DNA of 64,000 bases from positions 124,001 through 188,000 of the forward strand of contig OZ251487.1 in assembly GCA_965242685.1 (NCBI GenBank), in the 5' to 3' direction. Origin of the DNA: G965215055 sp965242685. GTDB taxonomy: Bacteria > Pseudomonadota > Gammaproteobacteria > UBA4575. Each line of letters starts with the position of its first letter. The first letter of the stretch is position 1. The notes under the pieces are model-generated. The model did no database searches. It had not been told where the DNA came from and saw only the letters and a program-made list of their open reading frames with translations. The position numbers and the translations under genes were made by a program. Positions 7,694-15,661 of the stretch are shown here, piece after piece.

Positions 7694-7855
7694 CCCCCTG
7701 TTTACGGTAGATTCAGGCTTAAAATCGAATAAGATACTAAAATCGACCCCCCTGTTTACGGTAGATTCGGCCTAAAATCAAATAAGGTGCCCAAAATCGA
7801 CCTCCCTGTTTACGGGTAAATTCAGGCCTAAAATCGAATAAGGCACTTAAAAAGT
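7694..7855. repeat. three tandem copies of a 54-bp repeat
   Basis: The core CCTGTTTACGG occurs at 7697, 7751 and 7805, exactly 54 bases apart, followed each time by a TAGATTCAGGC-like and an AAAATCGAATAAG-like block. Copies differ by a few substitutions and small indels. No open frame follows the period and no constant-repeat/unique-spacer structure is present, so it is not a CRISPR array. Origin unknown. Confidence 0.92.
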
Positions 7856-7920
7856 TTATTAAGCTATTGTTTTTTAACAGAAAGTAAGGATCAACATAAA
7901 GTAATTTCTAACTTTTTTCC

Positions 7921-8020
7921 GTCCATCCCGATATATCCCGAAATATCTCGTTAAATCCCATTATTCCCCCGATTTATCCCCGTTTTGTCCCAATTCGTCC
8001 CGATTTATCCCGATTTTTTT
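7921..8020. repeat. degenerate 10-bp repeat (TCCCGATTTA-like)
   Basis: About nine units close to ATCCCGATTT follow each other with a period of 10 bases, with substitutions. The last units run into the 3' end of the FAD oxidase gene, whose last codons (KKKSG) are written in the repeat. The 60 bases before it (7856-7920) are A+T-rich with nothing recognised. Confidence 0.75.
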
Positions 8021-9396
8021 TTCCCCTTCGGGGGTAAAGTTTTGCCTGGATTCAAAATATCGTTGGGATCAAACTGCCCCTTGATCTTCCGCATCAGCTC
8101 CAGCGTAACCGGATCGATCTCCCTACTTACATAATCCCGTTTCAGCATCCCGATCCCATGCTCCCCGGACAGCGTACCGCCTAGCTTCAGCACCAGATCG
8201 AACACCTCATCCAGACACCGCCGCGCCGCCTCCGCCTCCACCGCCTTGGCCTTGTCGTACAACAGATTCACGTGCAAATTGCCGTTGCCGGCGTGCCCAA
8301 AACTAAAGATCGGGATCTTGTGCTTGTCACCGAGCAATTCCAGCCCCCGCAACAGTTTCGGCAGTTTCGAAACCGGCACCACCACATCCTCGTTGATCTT
8401 GTCGGGCGCAAAACTGCGCAAGGCGGGCGACAATGCTTTGCGCGCCGCCCATAAGTCATGGCGCGCATCCTGCGCGGTCTGCACCTCGATACAGCCGTCG
8501 TTCGATGCTGCCTGCCGGATAGCCTCAATGCGTAGGCCGGCGGTTTGTGCCAGGCCGTCCGTCTCGATGATCAACATGGCCTGTGCCTGCGGGTCGAGAT
8601 CAACCTGTCGGCGAATCAGGTTCAGCGAGCGATGATCGATAAACTCCAGCGCGCAAGGCAGGGCGCCTTGTGCAAGGATGCGGATGACGGCATCGATGGC
8701 GGCATGGTCGCCCTTGTACAGGGCGCAAAGGGTGTCGATACGTTCGGCCGCGGGGCGGAGCTTGAGTCGCGCTTGGGTAATCACCGCCAGGATACCTTCG
8801 GAACCGATCAGCAGGCGCGTCAGATCCAGCCCCGTTACGCCCTTGGTTGTGGCGCTGCCGGTATGGATCACCTCGCCGGCGCCGGTAACGGCATGAAGGC
8901 TCAGCGTGTTTTCCCTGCAAGTGCCGTACTTTACCGCACGCGGGCCGGCGGCATTGCAGGCGAGGTTTCCGCCTATCGTGCAGTGCTCGGCACTGCTCGG
9001 GTCGGGCGGCCAAAACAGGCGATGTTCCGCCGCGCGTTTTTGCACGTCAATATTCAGTACGCCCGGCTCGACGCATATCGTCCCGTTTGCGGGGTCCATC
9101 TCAACTATGCGGTCCATACGTTCCGTTGAAAGCACGACGCCCGCCGACATAGGAACGGCACCGCCGGTGGTGCCGGTACCCAGCCCGCGCGTCGTCAACG
9201 GTATCCTAAATTCATTGCAAATCTGTACGCATTGTTGGATCTGTTCGGCCTGCCAAGGGAGCACCACCAGTTGTGGGCAGGCGTGTTGTCTGCTGTTGTC
9301 GTAGCCATAAGTCCAGCATTCGCCTTGATCGGTCAGTACGGCTTGGCGCCCGCATACATCGATGAAACGGCGAACGATATGGCTGTTCGGAGACAC
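8005..9396 (-). CDS. FAD-linked oxidase (D-lactate/glycolate dehydrogenase type)
   Basis: A 463-residue flavoprotein of the GlcD/DLD family. The N-terminal FAD-binding PCMH domain shows PLTTRGLGTGTTGGAVP and CTIGGNLACNAAG, and the C-terminal FAD-oxidase domain shows FGHAGNGNLHVNLL and LSGEHGIGMLKRDY, the substrate-site motifs. It probably oxidises a 2-hydroxy acid such as D-lactate or glycolate at the cytoplasmic membrane side; the substrate cannot be told. Last gene of a lpoA-yraN-diaA-oxidase run, 4 bases after diaA. The C-terminal codons lie within the 10-bp repeat, giving a lysine-rich end. Confidence 0.92.
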   Translation of the reverse strand: MSPNSHIVRRFIDVCGRQAVLTDQGECWTYGYDNSRQHACPQLVVLPWQAEQIQQCVQICNEFRIPLTTRGLGTGTTGGAVPMSAGVVLSTERMDRIVEMDPANGTICVEPGVLNIDVQKRAAEHRLFWPPDPSSAEHCTIGGNLACNAAGPRAVKYGTCRENTLSLHAVTGAGEVIHTGSATTKGVTGLDLTRLLIGSEGILAVITQARLKLRPAAERIDTLCALYKGDHAAIDAVIRILAQGALPCALEFIDHRSLNLIRRQVDLDPQAQAMLIIETDGLAQTAGLRIEAIRQAASNDGCIEVQTAQDARHDLWAARKALSPALRSFAPDKINEDVVVPVSKLPKLLRGLELLGDKHKIPIFSFGHAGNGNLHVNLLYDKAKAVEAEAARRCLDEVFDLVLKLGGTLSGEHGIGMLKRDYVSREIDPVTLELMRKIKGQFDPNDILNPGKTLPPKGKKKSG

Positions 9397-9400
9397 TTGG

Positions 9401-9988
9401 TCAGGGGTCGAAGGTTTGCCGCTCGATGAGGTCGCAGAGGCAATGCAGTACCAGCAGGTGTACTTCCTGGACGCGTGCCGTGGATTGACTGGGTACGCGG
9501 ATCTCGATATCGTCGTCGTGTAACAGGGCCGGCAGTCTGCCGCCGTCTTTGCCGGAAAGTGCGATCACGGCCATGTCTTTTTGGTGGGCGGCCTCTATTG
9601 CGGCACAGATGTTTGCCGAGTTTCCGCTGGTGGTGATGGCGACGAGTACGTCGGGTTTGTTCCCCAGTGCCAATATCTGTTTGGAGAAGATTTGTTCGTA
9701 GGCGTAGTCGTTGGCAATGGAGGTGAGCGTCGAGCTGTCGGTAGTCAGGGCAACGGCCGCCAGCCCCCGGCGGTCGCGTTCAAAGCGATTGAGCAGTTCG
9801 GATGAGAGGTGTTGCGCATCGGCGGCCGAGCCGCCATTCCCGCACGCAAGGATTTTTCCGTCTTTTTTCAGGGCTTGGATAATGAGTCCGGCGGCCTTGG
9901 CAATCGGCGATTTCAAGGCACCGACGCTGGCCTGCTTTACCGCAATGCTGGCGTTGAATAGGGTTTCAATGCGTGTTTCAGCGTTCAT
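9401..9988 (-). CDS. diaA: SIS-domain protein, DiaA type (or GmhA)
   Basis: A 195-residue sugar isomerase (SIS) fold protein with CGNGGSAADAQH, ITTSGNS and the C-terminal QEVHLLVLHCLCDLIE. DiaA binds DnaA and promotes its assembly at the origin; GmhA converts sedoheptulose 7-phosphate for lipopolysaccharide core. The gene order with rsmI, lpoA and yraN is that of diaA in E. coli, which is why DiaA is preferred. However the glutamate (SSEL) and histidine (EVHLL) used by GmhA catalysis are both present, so isomerase activity is possible. Confidence 0.82.
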   Translation of the reverse strand: MNAETRIETLFNASIAVKQASVGALKSPIAKAAGLIIQALKKDGKILACGNGGSAADAQHLSSELLNRFERDRRGLAAVALTTDSSTLTSIANDYAYEQIFSKQILALGNKPDVLVAITTSGNSANICAAIEAAHQKDMAVIALSGKDGGRLPALLHDDDIEIRVPSQSTARVQEVHLLVLHCLCDLIERQTFDP

Positions 9989-10007
9989 CGGTCGTTCCTA
10001 CAGGATA

Positions 10008-10415
10008 TCAGTGTGCGTTGAATGCGTTACTTATCCACTTGGGATTGAGTGAGGCGTCAAATCCTACGACATCAAAGCGTGCGGGGACGTCCAGTCGGTG
10101 GCTGGCCAGATAGTGACGCGCGGTCAAAATGAGTTTTTTTATCTTTTTTGAGTCAACGCTGTCGATACCCGTTCCGTAGCTTTTATGTTCTCTGTAGCGT
10201 ACTTCAACGAATACCAGTTGTTCCTTGTCTCGCATAATCAGGTCAATCTCGCCACGGTTACAGCGATAGTTTTTATCGACCAGTGTCAGCCCTTGTCGTT
10301 GTAGATAGCGGCAGGCCCGGTGCTCGGCATATTGGCCTTTACTCTTTTTGTCACCGCGATGAAGCGGGCTGGAACGCAACCGGATTTTCGCTATCAAGCC
10401 TTTGAGGGTAGCCAT
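10008..10415 (-). CDS. yraN: YraN family (UPF0102) nuclease-like protein
   Basis: A 135-residue protein with the family signature GEIDLIMRD and LVFVEVRYR, an endonuclease-like fold with D and E-x-K type acidic residues. The function is not established; members are thought to act on DNA or Holliday structures. Its start overlaps the lpoA end by 65 bases and has no clear ribosome binding site; a TTG a few codons later would be possible. Synteny (lpoA, yraN, diaA) supports the call. Confidence 0.9.
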   Translation of the reverse strand: MATLKGLIAKIRLRSSPLHRGDKKSKGQYAEHRACRYLQRQGLTLVDKNYRCNRGEIDLIMRDKEQLVFVEVRYREHKSYGTGIDSVDSKKIKKLILTARHYLASHRLDVPARFDVVGFDASLNPKWISNAFNAH

Positions 10416-12273
10416 TTTTGAATTTTGCCCAGATGAGTTTTCGATAAATACGGTTTTGTTTGTCGATACTTATTTTTCCCGTCACTCCATTATAGCGGTC
10501 GTGTCGGTATGTTGCTAAACGGCGTAAATGAGGGATGATTTGATAGGCGTCTACACCCAACGCCGCAAAGCGCGGCAGATAGGATTGACCGCTCGATAGC
10601 TTTAGGTTCGATGAGTCGCGTAACAGCTCTATCGTCGAGTCGGTCGACAACAACCACGGGATATCGCAATAGGTGATGCCGTTGATATCCTGATCGGCAG
10701 AGATGTTTTCTTTACCTGAAAAGATGTGTGAGGTTGCGTATACGGGCAGGTCCGATGCGTAATGATAGCTTAATTGTGGTCGTAACAGCCGGGCCTGCCG
10801 AGGGGATGCAGCAATGAAAATGAAATCGGCATCGCGGCGTCTTTCCGGCTCAAAACCCGTCTTTTTCCCGATGATTGATTGTATGTTGCGATGCCGTTGT
10901 TCGCTTTGATCAAGCCGCAAGAGCCTTTTTATTGTAGCGGAGTAATCTGCCTGCGTTGAGATGTAGCGTTCAGATTGCAGCACGACGCCGCCAAGCTCGA
11001 AAAAGCGTGACGTGAACGCCTCTAGTAAACGAGTTCCCCAATTACCATCCGAGACCAGCGCCAAAGCCGTGAGGTGGCCGTCAAAAAAAGCCCGCTCCGC
11101 TACTTGTACGGCCTCGTCTTCCGGGAGCAAGCCGAATTGAAACATGTTTTGTGAATCTGTCGCCGTCGCCGTGCTTGTGGCGTCGGCATAGTTGAGTAGA
11201 AGAGACGGCACGGGTAGCCGTGTCCGTCGCACCAACGCGTTGACCGCTTCTTTCTGTAACGGGCCGATGATAAAATCCGCGCCTTCATTGACGGCCCGGT
11301 GATAGGAGTTTCTGGCTGTAGATGGGTTTTCGCCCGTGTCATACAAAATTATTTCCGGTAAAGGATTGAAACTTTCACTGAACTCGTGTGCAGTAGTGAT
11401 CCCCGCATAAATAGCGTTTGCCACGTTGCTGTAGCGCCCCGTCATGGGCAATAGCAGGGCAATCCTGGTTGGTGATATTTGGAAAGATGCCCACTCTTTT
11501 GTAATGGATTCTATTATATGATTGGGAACGTCGTGCCGCGGATGTTGAAAGTGCCACTGCTGTAATTGGCTTTCCAGGGCATGCAGGGTTTCATGCGGTT
11601 GCTTTTGAATGGATGCAAGGCTTAGCCACGCCGATAACCGGGGGTTTGTGTTGCTGTTTTCCCACGCCCTGATTGCCCCGACATTGAGTTCGGACAGCGA
11701 TTGCCAGATCAGTTGTCTGTTCTTGTCAAGCCGGCTCGGTTTTTTCAGTAATGCGTCAAGTGCGATGCGGGTTTCAATTGATGCCTTGATCTGTTTGCTG
11801 TCTCGTAGAGCGTGGGCGCGAATTTCCAGCATACGCGGTTTGTACTTTTGTGAAAGTTTGACAAGTTTTTCCGGTATCGCTTCAAGTGCTTTCCGAGGCT
11901 GTCCGCGCATCATTTCAAGCTCTGCCGTTGCGACGCGCTTGCGTATGAGTAAGTCCTGTGTCAGGGCCTGCTCATCAATGGCATTCAGATACTGTCGGGC
12001 CTGCAGCTCGGTTTGTGGTTGCAGCACGGCTTCGACCGCCCTTATCTGTAAGATCTCGCGACGTGGTGAAGTCTCTTTCTCGGCAACGGTCCAGAATATG
12101 GTTGCGGCCTGCCGGTTTTTCCCGGCCTTCAGCAGTGTTTCAGCTTGCCGGATTTGAGAGGGGGCCGTATCGAGAGTTTGGCCGTCGGGCGAGGGTAGGG
12201 GTAGGTCTGCGCAGCCGGAAAGTACGCATACGATGGTGATTAGGGCTACAATATTTGCGGTTTTGCGTATCAT
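10351..12273 (-). CDS. lpoA: LpoA, outer-membrane activator of penicillin-binding protein
   Basis: A 640-residue lipoprotein. The signal peptide ends in the lipobox VLSGC (Cys21). An N-terminal TPR-like helical domain is followed by a C-terminal domain of the periplasmic binding protein fold (RIALLLPMTGRYSNVANAIY). LpoA reaches through the wall from the outer membrane and stimulates PBP1A. ATG 12273 was chosen over the frame's first ATG (12348) because it places the lipobox at the usual distance. Divergent from rsmI, as in many gammaproteobacteria. Confidence 0.93.
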   Translation of the reverse strand: MIRKTANIVALITIVCVLSGCADLPLPSPDGQTLDTAPSQIRQAETLLKAGKNRQAATIFWTVAEKETSPRREILQIRAVEAVLQPQTELQARQYLNAIDEQALTQDLLIRKRVATAELEMMRGQPRKALEAIPEKLVKLSQKYKPRMLEIRAHALRDSKQIKASIETRIALDALLKKPSRLDKNRQLIWQSLSELNVGAIRAWENSNTNPRLSAWLSLASIQKQPHETLHALESQLQQWHFQHPRHDVPNHIIESITKEWASFQISPTRIALLLPMTGRYSNVANAIYAGITTAHEFSESFNPLPEIILYDTGENPSTARNSYHRAVNEGADFIIGPLQKEAVNALVRRTRLPVPSLLLNYADATSTATATDSQNMFQFGLLPEDEAVQVAERAFFDGHLTALALVSDGNWGTRLLEAFTSRFFELGGVVLQSERYISTQADYSATIKRLLRLDQSEQRHRNIQSIIGKKTGFEPERRRDADFIFIAASPRQARLLRPQLSYHYASDLPVYATSHIFSGKENISADQDINGITYCDIPWLLSTDSTIELLRDSSNLKLSSGQSYLPRFAALGVDAYQIIPHLRRLATYRHDRYNGVTGKISIDKQNRIYRKLIWAKFKNGYPQRLDSENPVAFQPASSR

Positions 12274-12336
12274 TACGTATTTTCGGAATGTGTTTTGCCC
12301 GGGTTCACTCGCATAAGAAATCGGATTCGCTAAAAA

Positions 12337-13185
12337 GTGGATAATCAAGGTACTTTGTACGTCATTGCTACGCCGATCGGCAATCTGTCAGATATTACTC
12401 TGCGAGCATTGGATACCATGAAAAGAATCAAGGTTCTTTTGGCTGAAGATACTCGTATAACCATAAGACTCCTCAAACGTTATGGTATCCAAGCGAGACT
12501 GGAATCGCTACATGATTTTAATGAGTCCGGTAAAGTTGCGGTATTGATCAGGCAGTTGTTGGGCGGTGTGGACATGGGACTTGTGGCCGACGCCGGCACC
12601 CCGTTGATCAGTGACCCGGGGTATAAACTGGTTTCTAGTGCGAGACGTGAAGGTATACAGATACGCCCGGTTCCGGGTGCGAGTGCAGTAACGGCGGCTT
12701 TATCCGTAGCAGGCATACCCGCCAACCGCTTTACCTTTGAAGGTTTCCCGCCCAAGAAGGCTGCGGAACGGAAGGCCTATTTGCTTACTCTTCAACGCGA
12801 GGTGCGTTCAATGGTATTTTATGAGTCACCACACCGGATTCAGTCATTCATCCAAACTTGTATTGATGTATTTGGTAGTCACAGGAAGGCGGCTCTTTTA
12901 CGTGAGATGACGAAACAGTTTGAACAGCATTTCAGCGGGGAACTCGCAGGAATTCAGCAGACATTACGTGAGAATCCCGGCTCCATTAAAGGTGAATATG
13001 TGGTTGTATTGAATGGAAATAAGTCATCGGACATGACAACGGAGATGGAAAAGGCTCAACGGCTTTTAACTGATTTGCGAAAGTACATGTCTAATAAAGA
13101 CGCCGTGGAAATCGTCGCCAGACACGTCGGTCTTGGGCGCAACCAGCTATATGCGTTGGCACTGGAAAACCCTTCGGAAGACTAG
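12337..13185 (+). CDS. rsmI: 16S rRNA 2'-O-methyltransferase RsmI
   Basis: A 282-residue SAM-dependent methyltransferase that modifies the ribose of C1402 in 16S rRNA. Family motifs are LYVIATPIGNLSDITLRA, LLAEDTR, VADAGTPLISDPGY and FEGFPP. Starts at GTG 12337; only 63 bases separate it from the divergent lpoA. rnpB follows 24 bases after its stop. Confidence 0.96.
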   Translation: MDNQGTLYVIATPIGNLSDITLRALDTMKRIKVLLAEDTRITIRLLKRYGIQARLESLHDFNESGKVAVLIRQLLGGVDMGLVADAGTPLISDPGYKLVSSARREGIQIRPVPGASAVTAALSVAGIPANRFTFEGFPPKKAAERKAYLLTLQREVRSMVFYESPHRIQSFIQTCIDVFGSHRKAALLREMTKQFEQHFSGELAGIQQTLRENPGSIKGEYVVVLNGNKSSDMTTEMEKAQRLLTDLRKYMSNKDAVEIVARHVGLGRNQLYALALENPSED

Positions 13186-13208
13186 TTGGGGATATGTTAT
13201 AGTCAAAC

Positions 13209-13637
13209 CGGGAGTTGGCCAGGCAGTCGCTTCCCCGCTTGTGGGCACACGGGACGGGGAAGAGGAAAGTCCGGGCTTTTTGGGCGAGGCGCCAGGTAAT
13301 GCCTGGAGGACGTGAGTTCATGGAAAGTGCAACAGAAAGTAAACCGCCCGACCACCCGGTACAACAGTCAGCCTCGTTTTTTGTAAAATCACGTAAGGCT
13401 GATTGAAGGGACGGTCGGGTAAGGGTGAAATGGTGTGGTAAGAGCACACCGCTCAACCGGTAACGGTTGTGGCTAGGTAAACCCCGCCTAAAGCAAGACC
13501 AAATAGGGGAGTACGGAACTATGTTCCGGCACATGGCCCGTGTGGGCTCCCGGGTAGGTCGCTTGAGGTTTGTGGTGACACAAATCCCAGATGAATGACT
13601 GCCCCCGACAGAACCCGGCTTATCGGCCGACTCCCGG
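13209..13637 (+). ncRNA. rnpB: RNase P RNA, bacterial type A
   Basis: The catalytic RNA that trims tRNA 5' ends. The ends pair (GGGAGTTGGCC at the start with GGCCGACTCCC at the finish, stem P1). Conserved blocks appear in order: GAGGAAAGTCCGGGC, AACAGAAAGTAAACCGCC, GGTAAGGGTGAAA, GGTAAGAGCACACCG, CAAATAGGGG, ATGAATGACTGCCCCC and ACAGAACCCGGCTTATCGG. The layout follows the E. coli type A RNA, with a somewhat long P12 arm (about 13363-13403). Position between rsmI and mraZ is common in this group. No good terminator is visible after it. Confidence 0.95.
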
Positions 13638-13642
13638 CCTAT

Positions 13643-13662
13643 ATGAATGCTGACTGTCCCCC
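13643..13662 (+). repeat. partial repeat of the rnpB 3' region
   Basis: ATGAATG-CT-GACTGTCCCCC just after rnpB resembles ATGAATGACTGCCCCC inside it (13591-13606), 52 bases upstream. The match is short, so this is a weak case of a duplicated gene end. Confidence 0.4.
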
Positions 13663-13668
13663 TTAGTT

Positions 13669-13706
13669 ATCCATCAACCTGACCGAAATCCATCAGCCTG
13701 ACCCAA
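13669..13706. repeat. 19-bp tandem repeat, two copies
   Basis: ATCCATCAACCTGACCGAA (13669-13687) is followed at once by ATCCATCAGCCTGACCCAA (13688-13706), two differences. Nothing further is recognised until the hairpin at 13825; the region 13730-13920 is strongly A+T-rich. Confidence 0.85.
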
Positions 13707-13824
13707 AGGACAAGGTCAAGGCACACTTGATTAATAAAACAAGTAAATAGCGCGATATTTTTAATGTAAAAAATAATATTATTTATTTAACTATATAAAT
13801 AGAAAAAGATATTATTTGTTTTTA

Positions 13825-13856
13825 CATGGCCTCAGATATGGAATATCAAGGCCATG
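13825..13856. other. strong hairpin upstream of the division cluster
   Basis: CATGGCCT (13825-13832) pairs with AGGCCATG (13849-13856), and inside it GATAT (13835-13839) pairs with ATATC (13843-13847) around a 3-base loop. No T run follows on either strand, so it does not look like an intrinsic terminator. It sits in A+T-rich DNA 50 bases before the mraZ promoter. Confidence 0.6.
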
Positions 13857-13906
13857 ATCCTTCCGAAATCCTACATATTTTCTGGTTTTTCCCTTGAATT
13901 TTGCTT

Positions 13907-13934
13907 GCAATCTGAAAAAAAGCATTCCTATAAT
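13907..13934 (+). promoter_or_regulatory. sigma-70-type promoter of the mraZ division cluster
   Basis: TTGCAA (13907-13912), 16-base spacer, TATAAT (13929-13934). Transcription would start near 13941, at the first MraZ box, so MraZ bound there would block the polymerase. Confidence 0.75.
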
Positions 13935-13942
13935 GTTGAAAA

Positions 13943-13978
13943 GTGGGGAATTATGGGATGTAGTGGGAGATAGTTTCA
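13943..13978 (+). promoter_or_regulatory. MraZ operator: spaced GTGGG-type boxes
   Basis: GTGGGG (13943), ATGGGA (13953) and GTGGGA (13963) repeat exactly every 10 bases, with a degenerate fourth unit GTTTCA (13973). Such boxes separated by 4-base spacers are the known target of MraZ, which represses its own cluster. They sit between the -10 element and the mraZ start. Confidence 0.82.
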
Positions 13979-13991
13979 GGGTATTTATCCT

Positions 13992-14450
13992 ATGTTACGA
14001 GGTATTAATGAACTTAGTCTGGACGACAAGGGTCGCTTGTCCCTTCCGGCCCGTTATCACGAGCACGTTCGCGAAAGCTGTGGGGGAAGTTTGGTTATTA
14101 CCATTGACGCTGACGGCTGTTTACTGATTTACCCACTTTCTGAATGGGAGAGTATTGAGGAGAAGCTTCAGCAGTTGCCCAATACTAGCAGGCAGGTAAG
14201 AGATTTGCAGCGCATGCTTCTCGGTCACGCGACGGATTGTGGGGTTGATAAGCAAAATCGTATCTTGCTGCCTACATCTTTACGACAACCCGCCGGGTTG
14301 AAAAAACACGTAGTCTTGATCGGTCAAGGTAACAAGTTTGAGCTTTGGGACAGGCAAACCTGGGAGGACATGCGTGTGCGCTGGATCAGGATCAAGGAAC
14401 AGAGTGAGTTAAAAGGTCCTCCTGCCGAACTTGAAACACTCTCAATTTGA
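13992..14450 (+). CDS. mraZ: transcriptional regulator MraZ
   Basis: A 152-residue protein with two AbrB-like half domains, the first around DDKGRLSLPARYHEH and the second around DKQNRILLPTSLRQPAG. MraZ forms a ring of subunits and represses the division cluster through repeated GTGGG boxes, which are present just upstream. First gene of the cluster; rsmH follows almost at once. Confidence 0.97.
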   Translation: MLRGINELSLDDKGRLSLPARYHEHVRESCGGSLVITIDADGCLLIYPLSEWESIEEKLQQLPNTSRQVRDLQRMLLGHATDCGVDKQNRILLPTSLRQPAGLKKHVVLIGQGNKFELWDRQTWEDMRVRWIRIKEQSELKGPPAELETLSI

Positions 14451-14452
14451 AT

Positions 14453-15391
14453 ATGCAGGCTGATGCTTATGATTTCCATCAACCCGTTTTGCTTAAAGAG
14501 GTAATAGAGGCATTAAAGATATGTGCAAATGGTACGTATATCGATTGCACGTTTGGTCGCGGCGGGCACAGCAGGCAACTTTTGAAAAGGCTGGGGGCCA
14601 ACGGGCGTATTGTTGCCATCGATCAGGACCCTCAGGCCGTTGTTTACGGGAAAAGGTTATTTGCTGAGGATCCGCGCATGATGATTGAACAATGGAATTT
14701 TTCGCAAATTTTGCAACTTGCAGGGGTCTATAACCTCAGTGAGAAAACCAACGGCATTTTATTTGATCTGGGGGTTTCATCACCCCAGCTTGATGATCCA
14801 AAGAGAGGGTTCAGTTTTATGCAGGATGGACCGCTTGACATGCGTATGAACGTTAATCAGGGCATTCCGGCCGCAACGTGGTTACAACGGGTTAGTGCTC
14901 GTGATTTAGAAAATGTACTCAGAGTATACGGTCAGGAGCGTCAAGCGAAAAAGATTGCCGCCGCAATATTGAAGCGACAAAAAGCTGGTCCGTTAAAAAC
15001 GACGATGCAACTCGCCGAAGTGGTGCGGAGAACGATTGGTCAATCACGTGAGCGAAAGCACCCCGCAACGCGTACTTTTCAGGCCATACGTATTTTTATT
15101 AATCAGGAACTGGCGGCATTGGAGAAGGCACTGGACGGCTGTGTCGGGCTGCTTACTCGGTCCGGGCGTCTGTTGGTAATAACGTTTCACTCCATGGAAG
15201 ATCAACTGGTCAGGAGTTTTTTTCGCAAGTACAGCCAGCCTAATTTGCCTCGAAAATTACCCTTGCCCGGTCAATTTACGCCGCAGTTAAAAAGAATTTG
15301 TAAACCGATCAGACCTTCAACCGAGGAAGTCGCCGAAAATCCCAGGGCAAGAAGTGCAAAACTGCACGTTATGGAGCGTGTCTCATGCTAA
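14453..15391 (+). CDS. rsmH: 16S rRNA N4-methyltransferase RsmH
   Basis: A 312-residue SAM-dependent enzyme that methylates N4 of C1402 in 16S rRNA, the same base whose ribose is modified by RsmI encoded nearby. Motifs: HQPVLLKEVIEAL at the start, DCTFGRGGHSR (SAM loop), LFDLGVSSPQLDDPKRGFSF and HSMEDQLVRSFF. ATG 14453 is chosen; TTG 14447 is possible. Neither has a strong ribosome binding site, which fits coupling to mraZ. Confidence 0.96.
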   Translation: MQADAYDFHQPVLLKEVIEALKICANGTYIDCTFGRGGHSRQLLKRLGANGRIVAIDQDPQAVVYGKRLFAEDPRMMIEQWNFSQILQLAGVYNLSEKTNGILFDLGVSSPQLDDPKRGFSFMQDGPLDMRMNVNQGIPAATWLQRVSARDLENVLRVYGQERQAKKIAAAILKRQKAGPLKTTMQLAEVVRRTIGQSRERKHPATRTFQAIRIFINQELAALEKALDGCVGLLTRSGRLLVITFHSMEDQLVRSFFRKYSQPNLPRKLPLPGQFTPQLKRICKPIRPSTEEVAENPRARSAKLHVMERVSC

Positions 15392-15657
15392 GCAGGCTGG
15401 CGTTAATCGTGATTTTATTCGCTATCAACGTCTTTGTTGGAGTTGGGGTCGTTTATTCAAAACATTCTGTTCGCAAGGCATTTGTTGAACTACAGGGTTT
15501 GCAGGAACAATTTGATGAGTTGCAAGTGGAGTGGCGGCGTCTGCAACTGGAACAAAGCACTTGGGCAACGCACAGCAGGGTGGAACGGCTTGCGCGCGAG
15601 AAATTGGATATGCATCTTGTAAATGGGAGCGGGCTGATATTTTTAAGAGTGCCCTGA
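15385..15657 (+). CDS. ftsL: cell division protein FtsL
   Basis: A 90-residue bitopic membrane protein: one membrane helix (about residues 3-24) then a periplasmic coiled coil (LQGLQEQFDELQVEWRRLQL). FtsL joins FtsB and FtsQ and signals to FtsW/FtsI. Overlaps rsmH by 7 bases and lies 4 bases before ftsI. The call rests mainly on size, topology and place, as FtsL sequences are little conserved. Confidence 0.92.
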   Translation: MLSRLALIVILFAINVFVGVGVVYSKHSVRKAFVELQGLQEQFDELQVEWRRLQLEQSTWATHSRVERLAREKLDMHLVNGSGLIFLRVP

Positions 15658-15661
15658 AATT

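Noticed and set aside
7694..8020. Possible CRISPR array
   Set aside because: The repeats are directly joined with no unique spacers of constant length, and no cas genes are in the window.
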